A stretch of 37,376 nucleotides of DNA from Periconia sp. R9002 (lineage: Eukaryota; Ascomycota; Dothideomycetes; Pleosporales; Periconiaceae): positions 1 through 37,376 of the forward strand of contig JAMAHW010000161.1 in assembly GCA_023627715.1 (NCBI GenBank), read 5' to 3'. The notes beneath the pieces are model-generated. The model was not told where the DNA came from. It searched no databases and saw nothing but the letters and a program-made list of their open reading frames with translations. This document shows positions 33,370 through 37,376 of the stretch, in pieces; position 1 is the first letter of the stretch; each line of letters begins with the position of its first letter. The translations under genes were made by a program, and so were the position numbers.

Positions 33370-34219
33370 CTTCTTGATCAAGTGAATGAAAAAAAATCAC
33401 TAGAACAATTGTGAGAGGTTGAGAAGTGCTACAAGGCTAAGTTCAGGGTTTTATTTACGAGAACCGGTGAAGCGAGGTGGTGAGCCATATAAATTCGACC
33501 AATCATGTTCACACATCTGCACTGTTCGCCTTATCAATTTAGCTTGGCATTTGCCATGGTGCACTTGTAGACATCATATTTTTTGAGAGAGTCCTTCTGA
33601 AGAGCCCACCTGAGTTTCCAGTTGTGGGTCAAGCCTACTTAATGCAGAGGGTGTATAGTCACAAGTCGTATCCAGACGAACAAGGGTGCTCCATCGTAGG
33701 CAAAAGGCTACCTTATAAACCAGAAGCCGGGCTGAAACACCCTGAGCGCTGGGTAGAGGGTACTGTGCATGCTCGCACAGCCGCGGCCAGCTAGTCGTGT
33801 TGCGTAGCGCTGCCTTTCCATTGCCAGGGTGGTGCCCGCCATTTAGCTTACACTTAACTAGAAGTGTTCTTATTTGTTGGACTAAAGGGTCAGATGCTGA
33901 ACGATCATAATGCTTTGAGTACGACAATGAGCAGGACATCTCCATTGATTGAAATGGACGAAAAGCGCTGATTTCGCAGAAAAATCATCCTTCCAACCGG
34001 CGTCGTAGCACGTGCTCGTTACGGTGTACGGAGCAGATAAAATAGCCTAAGTTCAAGCCAGGGGACAGGTCATTTTCTTTTCGTAGAATTCCAGTCTAGC
34101 TGTACTTCTAGACGCTTTTTGTATCTGGCCGTTGTAGGCGACTACAACGCCGCTTTAGTAGACAGACAAGCGCCGATTAGACAAGCCTATTCTTAAGCAA
34201 TGTGTAGCTAAAGTAGATA

Positions 34220-34342
34220 CTTCGGCGGTACGCGGCATCGCCACCACTAGCAGGTATGATGGCCGAACCGCACCGGCCCTGACATTGAGGTCTGTGCCGG
34301 TGCGGGTCGGCTGCCCTCCCTGCTGGCGGTGGCAACTCGAAG
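34220..34342. repeat. Palindromic pair of dispersed repeats R8a/R8b
   Basis: A minus core (GCCACCACTAGCAGG, then GGCCGAACCGCACCGGCCC) runs straight into a plus core (GTGCCGGTGCGGGTCGG, then CCCTCCCTGCTGGCGGTGGC). The two halves meet near 34290 and can pair as a long hairpin. The outer ends CTTCGG and ACTCGAAG each touch a TA (34218-34219 and 34343-34344). The left arm carries about 12 extra bases. Confidence 0.8.
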
Positions 34343-34724
34343 TATTTATGCTCTATTTGCTTGCTGTTAAAACCGTTAATTATGTTGCTGCTAAATCCTT
34401 TCGGTAATCTCGGGAAGCCTCCTTCCTTTTTCTTTTATTTTAGGGGTGGTGGGGGCGAGTGCGGAGAAGTGGATCAGCTGCGCCCAGCTGCTAATAAATA
34501 TGGGGCGGCCACGTAGGCAGCAGCTGATTGTACTAACCCGCCTTTGCAACAAAAACTGTAGAAGTTTTCTTATTGTCTTCTAAATCATTTGTTCTCTAAT
34601 TTAGCTAGGGTTGAAGTTGTCTTTATGGTTCAGGAAACGTGGGAGGAGAGCCTCTTTCGGGTAGGCGTTAACAGTAACTAACTTATACCTTATGATCTTA
34701 CCTAACTGTGTGGTTAGAGGGAGG

Positions 34725-34944
34725 TAAGTAGGCATCCGAATACCGGTATGCGAGGCTGCTGCTAATTCCGGCGCGTCTGGTGGTATAGGAAGTAAGTGGA
34801 CCTGCAAATACTGGTATGCGAAGCTGCTGCTGATTTTAGCGCGTCTGGTGGTATAGCGTGTAAGTGGACCTGCGACTACTAGTATGCGAGGTTGCTGCTG
34901 ATTCTGGCGCGTTTGGTGGTATAGATTGTAAGTGGACCTGTGGA
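34725..34944 (+). repeat. 68-bp minisatellite, three copies plus a start of a fourth
   Basis: Units start at 34725, 34793, 34861 and 34929, each opening TAAGTNGGCC/ACCTG and holding TATGCGANGCTGCTGCT and GGCGCGTCTGGTGGTATAG (with changes). The spacing is exactly 68 bp each time. It lies just upstream of the TOL-type HET gene. Confidence 0.85.
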
Positions 34945-35048
34945 AGCCCGCCCTTGAGTAAGTATTAATATGAATGTAGCAGGACGGCTGGCACCATACC
35001 TTCGACAACGACTTTGCTAGACCATTCTTTAGGGAATTACTATTCAGC

Positions 35049-36992
35049 GTGCTACCAATCCAGCTTGCCCCAGTCCATTGTTGTACCTGCTGTACTTCCA
35101 TTTTAACTACTGGTTGCAACATTAATCTTTCCAAAGTCAGTGTTGCTAAACAAAATTGTCAGATCTGCGCTCTTCTACTCCGTGCAGTTCGTGCTGTTAA
35201 AGGCCACTACAATGATAATGACCGCAATGCTCAAATCGTTCGGGAAGGGTCAGCGTTAAAAATAGGTTCCGAGGGACCTCAAATTCTCCGACTATGTTCT
35301 GATTTAGGTTAACATTTTTAATTCACTCGCGTTAGGCAGGGCCGTTGCTAATTGCATATCTTTACCGTAGAATCTTTGGCCGGCCTTCTTCACGAAATCA
35401 AATTCGGCATTCCGGTCTTACCAGAACCTGAAAGTCCTGCACGTTTTGCGCTACTTCGCGAATGGCTTCGCTGGTGTGACAAGTCCCATGATTGCAACAG
35501 CCATTCCGAGACGGCATTGCCAACTAGACTCCTCTACGTTGGAGACCCCGATCCGGATGTCCTGCGTCTCTGCTGTCCCAAGAAGGAGGACGAAATGAGA
35601 TACGTCGCGTTGTCCCATTGCTGGGGTAAACTCACTAAGGAGAAGAAGCGTGAATTCTGCACAACCGGCGACAACATTCGAAGACGACTCAAAGAGTTCA
35701 GATTCTCTGAACTTCCAAACACATTTCGGGACGCAGTCCGAGTAACCCGGGAACTGGGCATCCAATACCTCTGGATCGACTCACTTTGTATCATCCAATG
35801 GAACCATAGAGATTGGGAGCGCGAGGCCAAGCGTATGGAAGACATCTTTGATTCGGCCTACTGCACGATCGCTGCAACTTCAGCTGTCAATTCAGAAGCG
35901 GGATTTCTTGAGCGGAATGTAAACAGTGAGTACGTTTATGCTCAAGACGCCTCGGGCCGGCGATTCTATGTCTGCGCCGATACAGATGATTCCAACAACC
36001 CTGTTGATATAGACGATTTCGACGAGCACGTAGAGAATGCTACACTTAATACGCGAGCATGGGTAATGCAAGAGAGGGTTTTGTCACGGCGAACGATCCA
36101 TTTCAGTGACAAGCAAATCTTCTGGGAATGTGGTCAGGGAGTGTACTGCGAAACACTTACCAAACTGGAAAGGTAAGAGCTCACCAGTATTGGACAGCCT
36201 GATGTCTTCCTAATCTGAATATTTCTTAGCTCTTTCCGAAAACAGTTCTTCGTGTTCGATCCAAACTTCCCTGAGCGGCTCCTTCGATCTGGCTACCAAC
36301 GTACCGTCGAATTTGTTCACTTTCTAATAGAGAACTACTCGAAGCGTGGCCTGACAAAAGATGCGGACAGATCTGTTGCATTCTCGGGGTTAGAGGCCCG
36401 TATCGCACGCGCTAGTAGGTGTGACAGCAGATATGGCATCTTTGAGCGATACCGTCACAGGAACCTCCTATGGCAGCGATCTAACATGGAGATGACGAAG
36501 CAGATCGGGTACAACACCCAGGTCGTGCCATCGTGGTCCTGGATGGCATATGGTGGAGGCATTCAGTTCATGGACATACGCTTTGGCAATGTGGATTGGA
36601 ATGATAAACTCCTATTTACTAAGGAACACAAGCATGTGTTCTACAACATCTTCAAGGGAAAGGAAAGAGATGCGTTGGCCACCGACATAGGTGTTTTCCG
36701 AAACTGTAGCCTGGAACAAAGAGATGCAAGCTACGCTGTCTTAGACGACTCGAGCAAAACAGAAAGAGGGCGGATTTGGTATGACATCGAGACGGGTGGA
36801 GACCTTCATACTGAGAGGTGTGTTGTGGTCGGGAGGAATTCGTATGACGATGAGTACGCGCCAAGGCATAAAAAGTACTATATCTTAGTTGTCAGACTGA
36901 CTAAAGTGGATGGCGAGTATACGAGGGCTGGAGTTGGGTGGATTCAGAGTGACTACGTAGCGAGACAGAGGCTCAACGTGCGAGTTGTGTGA
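35049..36992 (+). CDS. HET-domain protein, TOL type, three exons, start unresolved
   Basis: Exons: from about 35049 to 35307, 35371-36172 and 36230-36992. Intron 1 is 63 bp (donor GTTAAC, branch GCTAAT, acceptor CCGTAG) and intron 2 is 57 bp (donor GTAAGA, branch CTAATC, acceptor TTCTTAG); the phases agree. HET motifs: MRYVALSHCWGK, YLWIDSLCIIQ and AWVMQERVLSRRTIHF. Upstream of the HET domain is the Cys-rich segment HCCTCC and CQICALLL usual for this class. The C-terminal exon ends in the common tail of TOL-like proteins. The first-exon frame is open from 34980 but has no ATG. The coordinate given is only the first GTG, so either a 5' exon is missed, lying in or before the minisatellite, or the start is lost. 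Role: heterokaryon incompatibility and non-self response. Confidence 0.8.
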
Positions 36993-37376
36993 ACAATTTC
37001 ACACTTGAAAATCTGGCGGAGAGACCGATGGATAGATCCAATGTCAAATTATGAGGTAACTTCTGGTCTGCATTTATGGGTGCTTGGCCAGAGTCGGGCG
37101 TGTTTGAGGATAGACGCTTGACTACACTCGGTAAAGCTCATTGCCAAGGCTGCTACCTAAGTTAGCTATGGCGACTTCATATGCACCGAACAGTTTCAGA
37201 CACAGCATATTTAGCGGGCATTTACAGCAAGTGATTAAAAGCATAAATACTTTGAGTTGCCACCGCCAGCAGGGAGGGCGGCCAACCCGCACCGGCACAG
37301 ACCTTGCCCTGAAGGCGGTAGTTTTGCGATGCTGGTGGAGTACAGCAGGGGCTTCAATAAGCAACAGACAGACCAG
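36993..37376. other. Right-end intergenic stretch with repeat R9
   Basis: No gene is seen. It holds repeat core R9 and its outer flank. Confidence 0.5.
37248..37325 (-). repeat. GC-rich dispersed repeat R9
   Basis: Minus-oriented copy: TACTTTGAGTTGCCACCGCC, then AGCAGGGAGGGCGGCC, then ACCCGCACCGGCACAGACCTT. Its outer flank (37170-37250), reverse-complemented, matches the right flank of R8 for about 70 bp (GTATTTATGCT and onward), so the full repeat is longer than the core. No inverted partner is visible before the window ends. Confidence 0.8.

Larger units (their letters stand above)
33370..34979. other. Intergenic stretch with palindromic repeat R8 and a minisatellite
   Basis: No gene is supported. 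The stretch holds R8 (34220-34342), a head-to-head pair of repeat cores, and a 68-bp minisatellite (34725-34944). The long minus-strand open frame at 34601-35134 follows the minisatellite and has no domain. Confidence 0.5.

Noticed and set aside
34218..34344. R8 as a complete MITE with TA target duplications
   Set aside because: The right flank past the TA still matches the R9 flank, so the element probably does not end at the TA. Kept only as a palindromic repeat.
34601..35134. 177-aa minus-strand ORF with repeated segments
   Set aside because: Its repeats come from the 68-bp minisatellite, which is not a multiple of three, and it overlaps the first exon of the HET gene on the other strand.

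Overview
This window looks like nuclear DNA of a filamentous ascomycete (Pezizomycotina; a dothideomycete-like origin is likely but not proven). The protein-coding genes carry short introns of about 47-90 bp with GTNNGN donors, CTAAC/CTAAT-type branch sites and YAG acceptors. The protein families are typical of these fungi: HET-domain proteins, PNP-NACHT-ankyrin and NB-ARC-TPR NOD-like receptors (NLRs), an Argonaute, and an F-box/zinc-finger protein of a fungal expansion type.

Layout, left to right. (1) 965-1605 (-): small secreted or membrane-anchored protein. (2) 2565-3838 (+): F-box-like/C2H2 gene broken by an in-frame TAA. (3) 4884-9002 (-): PNP-NACHT-ANK NLR in two exons. (4) 9930-11513 (+): single-exon HET gene of the HET-E type. 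(5) 12567-16355 (+): a second PNP-NACHT-ANK NLR, with eleven nearly identical ankyrin units and a frameshifted tail that still holds a ZZ-type zinc-finger relic as far as 16821. (6) 17500-18756 (+): protein with a PD-(D/E)XK/Uma2-like region. (7) 19045-21713 (-): HET-NB-ARC-TPR NLR with a damaged Walker A motif. (8) about 2 kb of AT-rich sequence without genes. (9) 23705-26837 (-): four-exon Argonaute of 993 aa with a complete DEDD slicer tetrad. (10) 28814-30382 (+): RING-IBR-RING ubiquitin ligase cut short by an in-frame TAG. (11) 31264-33369 (-): HET-6-type protein. (12) about 35049-36992 (+): three-exon TOL-type HET protein.

The genes fit together as a self/non-self recognition and defence island. 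It has three NLRs, four HET modules (one fused to an NLR), a slicer-competent Argonaute and an E3 ligase in 37 kb. Two NLRs carry a phosphorylase-fold domain whose relatives in bacterial and eukaryotic immune proteins are ATP nucleosidases, so the island may combine an energy-depleting effector (PNP), a cell-death effector (HET) and RNA silencing. That coupling is inference.

Two patterns cut across the genes. First, a GC-rich dispersed repeat (core of about 62 bp, ten core copies, both orientations) lies only between genes, and inverted pairs bracket single gene modules. Two copies share about 240-300 bp that reaches into the upstream regions of two unrelated genes. Second, several genes carry lesions that are single C-to-T changes in a CpA context (CAA/CAG to TAA/TAG, TCA to TTA), as repeat-induced point mutation (RIP) would leave.
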